This document shows, piece after piece, positions 42,715 to 50,364 of a stretch of 64,000 nucleotides of DNA (position 1 is its first letter; each line of letters opens with the position of its first letter). A program made the translations under genes and the position numbers. This DNA comes from Caballeronia arvi. Its GTDB lineage: Bacteria; Pseudomonadota; Gammaproteobacteria; Burkholderiales; Burkholderiaceae. The notes under the pieces are model-generated. The model was not told the origin of the DNA. It saw only the letters and a list, made by a program, of their open reading frames with translations, and searched no databases. The stretch is taken from assembly GCF_001544695.2 (NCBI RefSeq), contig NZ_FCOM02000004.1, positions 124,001 through 188,000 on the forward strand, read 5' to 3'.

Positions 42715-44031
42715 TCAGGCTTTCGGCGCGGGCCACGGCGCATTCACGCGGCGCTTCACGTCCGATTCTTTCCAGTATTCGTCCCAGCGGTCCGCGGGTC
42801 CGATACCGTCGATCGACGCCGGTCCCGTCAGATGCGCGGCTTGTTCTTCGTCGATCAGCATCAGCGTCTTTTCGCCCGCCTGCGTTTTCTCGATCGCATC
42901 GACGAGCAAGCGGCGATACGCGATGATGCCCTTGTCCGTCGTGCCGAGATGTTCGCGCGTGCGGTCCTGAATCGCGCCTTGCGATTCGACGGCCCATTGA
43001 TCGTGCACGTTGATGTCGAAGCCCATGCCCGTGTAGGTCTCGCTCAACTGCTCGCGCGGATCGAAGCCGTAGTTGTTGCGCTTGTTCTTGCGCGACGTGT
43101 AATCGGGCAGCTCGTACAGTTCGAGGCGCTGCTCGCGCATTTGCGCTTTGTCGGTCGGCGCGCCGAAGCTCGTGAAAATCGCATACCAGTAGCAGTTTTC
43201 ATCGTCGACGGGCACGTGCCATTGCGTGATCGTCATCTCCGAGCTCATCGGAATCACGAAGGCTTGCGGGAACACGACATTGGTCACGCGCACGTGCGTG
43301 TTCGCATCGTCGAGGACGCGCTTCGCGATGAGACGCAGGCCGTAGTCTGCCGGGCTCACGAGAATCTCCGGCGATTCGAACTCGCGCAGCACCTTCGTGA
43401 TCGGCATGTTCGAATCAGCCGACGCGCCGCGAAACTGCTTGCCATAACTTTCGCTGACGTCCTCGTCTTCGAAGAAGCGATGCAGAAATGACGCATGCGC
43501 CGGATCGATGCCGACTTCGAGCGCTTGCAGCCAGTTGCATTCGAACAGGCCCTTGAACGCGAAGGTGTACGCATCGGGCGCGGCGAAGCAATCGAAGTTC
43601 GGAAACGCGGGCGGCTCGTCCTTGCCGATATAGCCGAACAGAATGCCGCTCTTCTCGATGACCGGATACGCCGACTGACGCACCTTGTTGCACAACGTGC
43701 TGCCGACGGGTTCGCCCGGCGTCGAGAGGCAGCGCCCGCTGGCGTCGAAGAGCCAGCCGTGGAACGCGCAGCGAATGCCGCCGCCTTCGAGACGGCCCGC
43801 CGCGAGATCGGCGCCGCGATGCGGGCAGTCGCGATCGAGCATGCCGTAGCGGCCCGCTTCGTCCTTGAACACGACGAAATCCTGACCCATCAGGCGCACG
43901 GCCTTAACCGGACGATCGGCGGGCAGCTCGTCGACGAGCGCGACCGGTTGCCAGTACCGGCGAAGCAACTGGCCTGCGGGCGTGCCCTTGCCGACACGGG
44001 TGATCGTCTCGTTTTGCTGCGAACTCATCAT
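42715..44031 (-). CDS. Rieske non-haem iron oxygenase, alpha subunit (phthalate dioxygenase-like)
   Basis: A 438-residue oxygenase. The Rieske cluster ligands are C69, H71, C88 and H91 (CPHRGADL and CAFHGW); the mononuclear iron triad begins with the bridging D176, then H179 and H184 in IDPAHASFLH. The sequence and length are like the alpha-only (alpha3) phthalate dioxygenase/oxygenase group, which needs no beta subunit, and none is encoded here. First gene of the operon with the GS-like ligase, ferredoxin, reductase and gamma-glutamyl hydrolase. The substrate is probably an amine or its gamma-glutamyl amide; hydroxylation, dealkylation or dioxygenation all remain possible. Confidence 0.92.
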   Translation of the reverse strand: MMSSQQNETITRVGKGTPAGQLLRRYWQPVALVDELPADRPVKAVRLMGQDFVVFKDEAGRYGMLDRDCPHRGADLAAGRLEGGGIRCAFHGWLFDASGRCLSTPGEPVGSTLCNKVRQSAYPVIEKSGILFGYIGKDEPPAFPNFDCFAAPDAYTFAFKGLFECNWLQALEVGIDPAHASFLHRFFEDEDVSESYGKQFRGASADSNMPITKVLREFESPEILVSPADYGLRLIAKRVLDDANTHVRVTNVVFPQAFVIPMSSEMTITQWHVPVDDENCYWYAIFTSFGAPTDKAQMREQRLELYELPDYTSRKNKRNNYGFDPREQLSETYTGMGFDINVHDQWAVESQGAIQDRTREHLGTTDKGIIAYRRLLVDAIEKTQAGEKTLMLIDEEQAAHLTGPASIDGIGPADRWDEYWKESDVKRRVNAPWPAPKA

Positions 44032-44360
44032 GGCTTTGTCTCCGGTTCAGATGTATTCACAAGGCGCGCTGCTGTATGCAGCCGGCCGTTGTCTTGAGGC
44101 GGAGAATAGACTTTCGAGTGCAAATGTACAAATAATGTATGCAGCACGCTAGTGCGTTAATTACGGAGCCATCACTACATACTGTTGTTTTTAAACGATT
44201 TATAACGTTTTATCGGGATTATCCCTAAGCGGCACCCGACGGCCGTTTTAGGGCTCTTTGCATACACACGAAAACATTTCCTTCATGGACAGCCGGAAAA
44301 GCAAGCACAGGAAGCGTGGCTTCGCCTAGAATCGTCGACAGCGGCGAACGGAGAGAAAGC
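44032..44360. promoter_or_regulatory. Divergent control region of the oxygenase operon and GntR gene
   Basis: A 329-base A+T-rich gap. GTATGCA (44137-44143) and its inverse TGCATAC (44259-44265) flank the centre, with TACATAC near 44176-44182 between; the first lies about 105 bases before the Rieske start. Such half-sites are typical of FCD-type GntR repressors. AAACG-N8-CGTTT also occurs near 44193-44210. No gene inside. Confidence 0.5.
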
Positions 44361-45092
44361 ATGGAAACCCAGCAAGAACGCGTATTGGTCTACCTGCGCG
44401 ACCTGATCCTTAAAGGCGAATTCGCGCCCGGCGAACGTCTTGGCGAAGTCGCGCTCGCCGAGCGGCTGAAGGCGTCGCGCACGCCGGTGCGGCTCGCGCT
44501 TACCACGCTGGAGCAGGAAGGTCTCGTCGAACCGTCGCCGGCGGGCGGCTATGTGATGCGGCGCATCACCGCCGCCGAAATCGCCGATGCGATCGCGGTT
44601 CGCGGTCATCTCGAAGGCATGGCCGCGCGTCTGGTTGCCGAGCATGGCGTGCCGCGCCAGCTATCGAACGCGCTGGCGGAATGTTTGCGCGCAGGCGACC
44701 GGCTGCTCGCGAAGTCCGAGCTCGATCTCGACGACTACGCCGCCTACACCGACATGAACAACCGCTTTCACAAGCTGATCGTCGAGGGATCGGGCAATGC
44801 GGCGCTGATGCGCGCCATCGACATGAACAACCGCCTGCCGTTCGCCGCCGCGAGCGCAATGCTGCCGATGCAGTCCGCCATCGAGGAAGGACGACAGTGG
44901 CTTTTCATGGCGCATCAGCAGCATCACAGCCTCGTCGATGCGCTGGAGCGCGGCGAAGGCACGCGTGCGCAGGCGCTTGCGACCGAGCACGTACAGATCG
45001 CGCAGAAGAATCTCGCTTATGCGCTGGAACGTCCGGAAGATTGCGTGAAGCTCGCGCCTGCGTTGCAGCTCGTGGCGGAAGCCGTTCTATAG
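44361..45092 (+). CDS. GntR family regulator (FadR/FCD subfamily)
   Basis: A 243-residue repressor. The N-terminal winged HTH (LRDLILKGEFAPGERLGEVALAERLKASRTPVRLAL, about residues 11-46) is followed by an all-helical FCD ligand domain (about 85-215) with candidate metal-binding Asp/His in DMNNRFHKLI and HQQHHSLVDAL. Start at 44361 with GGAGAG upstream; a longer frame begins at 44316. It is divergent from the Rieske oxygenase operon and is its most likely repressor. Its last bases overlap the TetR gene tail to tail. Confidence 0.9.
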   Translation: METQQERVLVYLRDLILKGEFAPGERLGEVALAERLKASRTPVRLALTTLEQEGLVEPSPAGGYVMRRITAAEIADAIAVRGHLEGMAARLVAEHGVPRQLSNALAECLRAGDRLLAKSELDLDDYAAYTDMNNRFHKLIVEGSGNAALMRAIDMNNRLPFAAASAMLPMQSAIEEGRQWLFMAHQQHHSLVDALERGEGTRAQALATEHVQIAQKNLAYALERPEDCVKLAPALQLVAEAVL

Positions 45093-45722
45093 ACGTTTCG
45101 GCGTGGGGCGTTCATAACGCGCGAGGAACATGTCGGCGGCCGCTTCCGCCACTTTCTTCTGCTCGTTCTTCGTGAGCGGCGGCTGGCCCATCGTCACTTG
45201 CGGCCAGAAGGCGAATCCCTTCACGATGCCATGCAACTGTTGCCCGGCGAAAACCGGGTCCGTGACGGCGAGACGGCCATCGGCGGCGGCCTTTCTGATC
45301 CACGCGGTCACGTCTTCCTCGCGCTCGCCGATGCGCGCAACCATGTCCCGCGCGCGCTCGGGCGAATGAATGCCCGCCGCGATCGCCACGCGCGCGAGCG
45401 ACAGAAAAGCATCGTCATTCATAAGTCGCAACTTGCGCGTCAGCAAGGCGAGCAATTGCGCGCGCAGCGGTTCATCGGCGCTATAGACCTCCGTATCGCC
45501 GGTCGCGCTCGCATCCCACAGACGATGCAGGATCGCGGCGAACAGCGCTTCCTTGCTCTCGAAGTGGTTGTAGACCGTGCGTTTCGACACACCCGCGCGC
45601 GCGGCGATGCGGTCCATGCTCGTCGCGTCGTAGCCCGCCGCGATGAACTCCTCCACGGCCGCGTCCACGATCGCGGCGCGCTTCCGGTCGGTCAGGCGTT
45701 GGGGAATGTCGTTCGATTTCAT
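45087..45722 (-). CDS. TetR family transcriptional regulator
   Basis: A 211-residue repressor with an N-terminal HTH (IVDAAVEEFIAAGYDATSMDRIAARAGVSKRTVYNHFESKEALFAAIL, about residues 18-64) and a TetR C-terminal domain of the AefR-like type (about 80-205). It is divergent from the MBL-fold hydrolase, with repeated elements in the 86-base gap that should be its operators. It converges with the GntR gene with a 6-base overlap. Confidence 0.9.
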   Translation of the reverse strand: MKSNDIPQRLTDRKRAAIVDAAVEEFIAAGYDATSMDRIAARAGVSKRTVYNHFESKEALFAAILHRLWDASATGDTEVYSADEPLRAQLLALLTRKLRLMNDDAFLSLARVAIAAGIHSPERARDMVARIGEREEDVTAWIRKAAADGRLAVTDPVFAGQQLHGIVKGFAFWPQVTMGQPPLTKNEQKKVAEAAADMFLARYERPTPKRL

Positions 45723-45740
45723 GCGGGGATTTTACACCGG

Positions 45741-45788
45741 TCAGTTTACTTTAATCTCGAAATTAAACTACACTGTTCAGTCTACTTT
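45741..45788. promoter_or_regulatory. Repeat operator between TetR and MBL genes
   Basis: TCAGTTTACTTT (45741-45752) and TCAGTCTACTTT (45777-45788) are direct repeats with one mismatch, 36 bases apart; between them TTTAAT-N6-ATTAAA (45750-45767) is a dyad, so a third, inverted copy is visible. This fits cooperative TetR binding over the divergent promoters. Confidence 0.6.
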
Positions 45789-45808
45789 CTGCGCAGAGAT
45801 CACGTCCC

Positions 45809-46924
45809 ATGACTTCGATTGCCGATCGCCTCAGCCGTGCCCTGGGTTTTGCCGCAGCAAAACGCGGACGTGCGTTGTCAAGCGCGTCGCCGCAACATGA
45901 TGGCGCGCGCTTTCGCAACGTGAAGCCGCGGCCCGTCGAAGGCTTCGGCAAGACCTTGCGCATCATCTGGAACGTGCTGCTGAACAAGCCGCGCAATACG
46001 GTGCCGGCGCAGGCGCCCATCGTCGATACGCTCACACGCGAGCAGCTCGATGCCGCGCCGGATCGCAGTCTCTATCGTCTCGGTCATTCGACGATGCTCT
46101 TCAAGCTGCGCGGCGAATACTGGCTGACGGACCCGGTTTTCGGCGAGCGTGCGTCGCCGTTCAGGCGCGTCGGACCGAAGCGTTTTCATGCGCCGCCCAT
46201 CGCGCTCGACGACCTGCCGCCGTTGCGAGGCGTGATCCTGTCGCACGATCACTACGATCATCTCGATCGCGACACCGTGCTCACGCTCGCCGCGACGACG
46301 CAGGTCTTTCTGACGCCGCTCGGCGTCGGCGACCGATTGATCGAATGGGGCATCGACGCCGCAAAGGTGCGTCAACTCGACTGGTGGCAGAGCGCGCAGA
46401 TCGATGGTCTCTCGTTCACCGCGACGCCTGCGCAGCATTTCTCCGGCCGCAGCCTCTTCGATGGCAACAGCACGCTATGGGCGTCGTGGGTTATCGTAGA
46501 CGATGTATTGCGCGTGTTCTTCAGCGGCGACACCGGTTACTTCGACGGCTTCAGGACGATCGGCGAGCGCCTCGGCCCGTTCGACGTCGCGCTGATAGAA
46601 ACCGGCGCCTACGATGCGCAATGGCCGTACGTCCATATGCAGCCCGAGGAGACGGTGCAGGCGCATATCGATTTGCGCGGACGCTGGCTCGTGCCGATCC
46701 ACAACGGCACGTTCGATCTCGCGATGCATCCGTGGCAGGAGCCGTTCGAGCGCGTGACGGGGCTGGCGCTTGCGCGCGGCGTCGCGGCGGCGACCCCGCG
46801 CATGGGGGAAAGGCTCGATCTGGAAGCGCCGCATCGCGGGGAGCGCTGGTGGCGTGAAGTCGCCGAATCGCCGAAGCCGAGTTCGTTTCGCTTTTGCGCG
46901 TCGCGCGCGGAGGGCGCAAAGTAA
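45809..46924 (+). CDS. MBL-fold metallohydrolase (UlaG/NAPE-PLD-like)
   Basis: A 371-residue beta-lactamase-fold hydrolase. The metal motif is LSHDHYDHLD (HxHxDH) near residues 147-156; a further Asp is in FSGDTGYFDGF and His residues in PVHMQ/IHNGTFDLAMHPW. RLGHSTMLFKLRGEYWLTDPVF matches the NAPE-PLD-like lactonase group. No signal peptide, although the first 50 residues are basic. It is probably repressed by the divergent TetR protein. The substrate, a phosphodiester, lactone or amide, is unknown. Confidence 0.88.
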   Translation: MTSIADRLSRALGFAAAKRGRALSSASPQHDGARFRNVKPRPVEGFGKTLRIIWNVLLNKPRNTVPAQAPIVDTLTREQLDAAPDRSLYRLGHSTMLFKLRGEYWLTDPVFGERASPFRRVGPKRFHAPPIALDDLPPLRGVILSHDHYDHLDRDTVLTLAATTQVFLTPLGVGDRLIEWGIDAAKVRQLDWWQSAQIDGLSFTATPAQHFSGRSLFDGNSTLWASWVIVDDVLRVFFSGDTGYFDGFRTIGERLGPFDVALIETGAYDAQWPYVHMQPEETVQAHIDLRGRWLVPIHNGTFDLAMHPWQEPFERVTGLALARGVAAATPRMGERLDLEAPHRGERWWREVAESPKPSSFRFCASRAEGAK

Positions 46925-46926
46925 CC

Positions 46927-47556
46927 TTACCCGCTCTTCCCTTCCCGGAGCCGCGCCCGATGCGCGGCCACCTTCGCGCGATTGCCGCATATCGCCATGC
47001 TGCACCATCTGCGCGCATGACCGCGCGTGTGATCCGCGAAAAGCAGCGTGCATTTCGGGCCTTCGCACGCTTTCACGTAAGTGAAGTCCTCTTCGCAGAC
47101 GAGCTTCGCGAGCGCTTCCACGATCGGCATCAACAGTGATTCGGCAGTCGGCCAGCGACGCTGCATGCCGAACGCGAGACCGCTCGCGGCATTCGCATCG
47201 GCGACGATCACGCCGTGCCGTTCATCGCGCTGCAACACCTGATTGAGCGGCTCCAGCTCGCTCAAATCCTTCGCCGACAGCGGCCTTCCTTTTCTCTTCT
47301 GCACGAACGCGCGAAACCACTCGCGCAGACCGCGCGCCTTGGCCGCGATCTCATCCAGCTCCGCGGGCGTGGCTTTCGAACGCATGTGCGCGAGCACGTC
47401 GACAGGCACGAGACCCGCCTGTTCGAGCCATGACAGCAGGCCTTCGCCGTCGCCGATCCAGTCGACGGGCTCATCGACCGGCGTCGCGATCGAATTCAGG
47501 AAGTCGAGGCCGGGCGCGTCGGCCAGAAAAATCGCCGGGAGGGGTCGGTAGTCCAT
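46927..47556 (-). CDS. CGNR zinc-finger (ABATE domain) protein, probable regulator
   Basis: A 209-residue protein: an N-terminal ABATE-type helical domain (about residues 1-150) and a C-terminal CGNR zinc finger (KACEGPKCTLLFADHTRGHARRWCSMAICGNRAKVAAHRAR), with four Cys for one zinc and the DNA-binding GNR. Such proteins act as stress-linked transcription regulators. Start at ATG 47556; a TTG at 47589 is also open. It is divergent from the alpha/beta hydrolase operon, and symmetric elements lie in the gap. Its stop is two bases from that of the MBL gene. Confidence 0.85.
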   Translation of the reverse strand: MDYRPLPAIFLADAPGLDFLNSIATPVDEPVDWIGDGEGLLSWLEQAGLVPVDVLAHMRSKATPAELDEIAAKARGLREWFRAFVQKRKGRPLSAKDLSELEPLNQVLQRDERHGVIVADANAASGLAFGMQRRWPTAESLLMPIVEALAKLVCEEDFTYVKACEGPKCTLLFADHTRGHARRWCSMAICGNRAKVAAHRARLREGKSG

Positions 47557-47592
47557 TTTCGATGCAGCCGAGTTTCTACGATGGCTCAATCG

Positions 47593-47663
47593 TAACCGCT
47601 AAAAATGCTCTTGACAAGTTACGGAACTCGTCTGTAACCTTCATTTCATGCTTTTAACGGTTA
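47593..47663 (+). promoter_or_regulatory. Promoter with flanking inverted repeats for the hydrolase operon
   Basis: TAACCGCTAAAA (47593-47604) and TTTTAACGGTTA (47652-47663) are inverted copies with one mismatch. Between them TTGACA (47611-47616) and TGTAAC (47633-47638) form a -35/-10 pair with a 16-base spacer. A regulator bound at both arms would bracket the promoter. Confidence 0.55.
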
Positions 47664-47689
47664 CACGGTCTCACCACGGAGAAACGCCC

Positions 47690-48544
47690 ATGTCCACCAT
47701 CGCTCATCGTCATATCGACGTCGACGGCTTCGAGGTCTTCTATCGCGAAGCCGGCCCCGCCGATGCGCCGAAGCTGCTTCTGTTGCACGGCTTCCCGAGT
47801 TCGAGCCATATGTTTCGCGATCTGATTCCGTTGTTGTCGGAGCGCTTTCATATCGTCGCGCCCGATCTTCCCGGCTTCGGCCTTTCCGATATGCCGGACC
47901 GTGACGCGTTCGCCTACACGTTCGAGAACATCGCGAACGTGATCGATCGCTTCACGGAAGTGATCGGCTTCGATCGTTATGCGGTCTACGTCTTCGACTA
48001 CGGTGCGCCGACCGGCTTTCGTCTCGCGCTGAAGCATCCCGAGCGCATCACGGCGATCGTTTCGCAAAACGGCAACGCGTACGAAGAAGGACTGAGCGAC
48101 GGCTGGAATCCGATCCGCGCGTACTGGCAAGCACCCACGCAAGCGAACCGCGATGCGCTGCGCGCGCTGCTCACGAAGGACACGACGAGGTGGCAATACA
48201 CGCACGGCGTCGCCGACGTCACCGCGATTTCCCCCGATGGCTATTCGCTCGACGACTACTACATGAACCGTCCGGGCGCGCATGACGTGCAGCTCGATCT
48301 CTTCGGCGACTATCGCAGCAACGTCGCGCTGTATCCGGCTTTTCAGGCGTATTTCCGCGAGCATCGTCCGAAGTTCCTCGCCGTGTGGGGCAAGAACGAT
48401 CCCTTCTTCCTGCCGCCGGGCGCGGAAGCATTCAAGCGCGATATCCCCGATGCGGACGTGCGCTTCTTCGATACGGGCCACTTCGCGCTCGAAACGCACG
48501 CGGCGCAGATCGCGGCGGCCATCATCGAATTCCGCGCTCAGTAA
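47690..48544 (+). CDS. Alpha/beta hydrolase with Asp nucleophile (epoxide hydrolase/haloalkane dehalogenase-like)
   Basis: A 284-residue hydrolase. HGFPSSSHMFRDL (33-45) gives the oxyanion-hole HG; the nucleophile elbow is VFDYGAPTG with D103 in place of the usual Ser, which is the epoxide hydrolase and haloalkane dehalogenase variant; the catalytic His is in FFDTGHFALETH near the end. Start ATG 47690 with GGAG upstream. First gene of a unit with an alcohol dehydrogenase-like protein and an SDR, so the three could open, oxidise and reduce one compound. Divergent from the CGNR regulator. Confidence 0.88.
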   Translation: MSTIAHRHIDVDGFEVFYREAGPADAPKLLLLHGFPSSSHMFRDLIPLLSERFHIVAPDLPGFGLSDMPDRDAFAYTFENIANVIDRFTEVIGFDRYAVYVFDYGAPTGFRLALKHPERITAIVSQNGNAYEEGLSDGWNPIRAYWQAPTQANRDALRALLTKDTTRWQYTHGVADVTAISPDGYSLDDYYMNRPGAHDVQLDLFGDYRSNVALYPAFQAYFREHRPKFLAVWGKNDPFFLPPGAEAFKRDIPDADVRFFDTGHFALETHAAQIAAAIIEFRAQ

Positions 48545-48589
48545 CACGCGGCTTTCGTCACCGCGCTCATCCATCCAAGGAGATACATC

Positions 48590-49561
48590 ATGCGTGCAAT
48601 CGTGCTCGAAAAGTTCGGCGGTATCGATAGCCTCGTCTATACCGAGATTCCGAAACCGGAACCGCTCGAAGGACATGTCGTCATCGAGATCAAGGCGTTC
48701 GGCGTCAATCATGCCGAGATGCACATGCGGCGCGGCGAATGGGCCGAAGCCGCGAAAGTCAGCGGCATCGAATGCGTGGGCATCGTGAAGTCGTGTCCGG
48801 GCGGCGAATTTCCTGTCGGCGCGAAAGTGGCTGCATTGATGGGCGGCCTCGGGCGCACGATCAACGGAAGCTATGCGCAGTTCACGCGCGCGCCGGTTTC
48901 CAATGTGGCGCTGATCGAATCCGATCTTTCATGGGCCCAGCTTGCCGCGATTCCGGAAACCTATGCGACCGCGTGGACCTGCCTCTTTCGCAACCTGGAG
49001 ATCGAGCAAGGGCAAACCGTCGTGATTCGCGGCGCGACTTCATCGTTCGGACAGGCAGCCGTGAATCTCGCGGTGAACGCGGGCGCGAAGGTCATCGCGA
49101 CGACGCGCAGCCGCGAACGCTTCGCGAAGCTCGAAGCGCTGGGTGCATCGCGGGTCGAACTCGAAGCGCCGGACCTGAGCAAGCGTATCGCGCAAGCGAA
49201 AGAGATCGATGCCGTGCTCGATCTCGTCGGCAACAGCACGATTCTCGATTCGCTCGCGATGCTGCGTCGCGGCGGCCGCGCGTGTCTCGCGGGCTGGCTC
49301 GGCGGCCTCGCTCCGATCGCGGACTTCAATCCGCTCCTGCAAATGTCGAGCGGCGTGCATCTGACTTTCTTCGGCAGCTTCGTGTTCGGCACGCCGGGCT
49401 TTCCGCTTTCGGATGTGCCGCTGCAAGCCATCGCCGCCGATGTCGCCGCGGGACGTTTCGACGCAACGCCTTCGCGCGTGTTCTCTTTCGATGAGATTCA
49501 CGAAGCGCATCGCGTGATGGAAGCCAATGCAGCGAATGGAAAGATGGTCGTCGTTCATTGA
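48590..49561 (+). CDS. Medium-chain dehydrogenase (quinone oxidoreductase-like)
   Basis: A 323-residue MDR superfamily protein. FGVNHAEMHMRRGEW near residues 38-52 and the nucleotide loop VVIRGATSSFGQAAVNLA (about 143-160) followed by AGAKVIATTRS are those of zinc-free quinone oxidoreductases; the Cys and His ligands of zinc alcohol dehydrogenases are absent. It should use NADPH to reduce a quinone or an alkenal. AAGGAG lies upstream of the ATG; 45 bases after the hydrolase gene. Confidence 0.9.
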   Translation: MRAIVLEKFGGIDSLVYTEIPKPEPLEGHVVIEIKAFGVNHAEMHMRRGEWAEAAKVSGIECVGIVKSCPGGEFPVGAKVAALMGGLGRTINGSYAQFTRAPVSNVALIESDLSWAQLAAIPETYATAWTCLFRNLEIEQGQTVVIRGATSSFGQAAVNLAVNAGAKVIATTRSRERFAKLEALGASRVELEAPDLSKRIAQAKEIDAVLDLVGNSTILDSLAMLRRGGRACLAGWLGGLAPIADFNPLLQMSSGVHLTFFGSFVFGTPGFPLSDVPLQAIAADVAAGRFDATPSRVFSFDEIHEAHRVMEANAANGKMVVVH

Positions 49562-49575
49562 ACCGGAGAGCAGAC

Positions 49576-50346
49576 ATGTCCACAAAAGTAGCTGTCGTCA
49601 CGGGTGCGAGTCAGGGCATCGGACGTTCGACCGCGATCCGTCTCGCACGCGATTTCGATTCGCTCGTGCTCGTCGCGCGCAATCGCGAGAATGTCGGCGA
49701 AACGGCGCGTCTGGTCGAAGAAGCCGGGGCAAAGACGCTGACGATCGATATCGATCTCGCAAGTCCCGAAGCCGCACAACAGGTCGTCGATGAAGCGCTC
49801 GCCGCGTTCGGGCGCATCGATGCGCTGCTGAACATCGCGGGCGCGGTGCCGCAGATCGATCTCTTCGACATGACCGATGCGCAATGGGACGCGGGTCTCG
49901 CATTGAAGCTGCACGGCGCGCGGCGGCTGACCGTCGCAGCGTGGCCTGCATTGAAGGAAGCGTCGGGATCGGTCGTGCTGATGTCGGGCAACTCGGCGTT
50001 GTTTCCGAAGGCGCCATACGCGGCTGTCGGGACGATCAACGCAGCGATAGTCGCATTGGCGAAGGCGTTTTCCGATCGCGGCATTGCGGATGGCGTGCAG
50101 GTCAACAGTGTATTGCCCGGACCGGTGATGACGGGGCGCAGGCGCTCGTATCTCGAACACTGGGCGCCATTGCACGACATGACAGTCGATGAAGCCACCG
50201 CGCGCTTTCCCACGGAAGCCGGCATCGCGCGCTACGGCACGCCCGAAGAGATCGCGGAGCTGATGGCGTTTCTCGTGTCGCCCGCCGCGAAATGGATGAC
50301 GGGCAGCACGCTGAGGATGGACGGCGGCGAAGTGAAGTCCGTGTGA
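49576..50346 (+). CDS. SDR-fold protein with degenerate active site
   Basis: A 256-residue short-chain dehydrogenase fold. The nucleotide loop VTGASQGIGRSTA (8-20) and NIAGAV (86-91, NAG position) are intact, but the catalytic YxxxK reads Y148-A-A-V-G152, so the lysine is missing, and the Ser (137 or 140) is not at the usual distance. It may be a non-catalytic or altered-chemistry member. Start ATG 49576, GGAGAG upstream. Third gene of the hydrolase unit, 14 bases after the MDR gene. Confidence 0.82.
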   Translation: MSTKVAVVTGASQGIGRSTAIRLARDFDSLVLVARNRENVGETARLVEEAGAKTLTIDIDLASPEAAQQVVDEALAAFGRIDALLNIAGAVPQIDLFDMTDAQWDAGLALKLHGARRLTVAAWPALKEASGSVVLMSGNSALFPKAPYAAVGTINAAIVALAKAFSDRGIADGVQVNSVLPGPVMTGRRRSYLEHWAPLHDMTVDEATARFPTEAGIARYGTPEEIAELMAFLVSPAAKWMTGSTLRMDGGEVKSV

Positions 50347-50364
50347 CGCTCGCTCGCCTGACGC

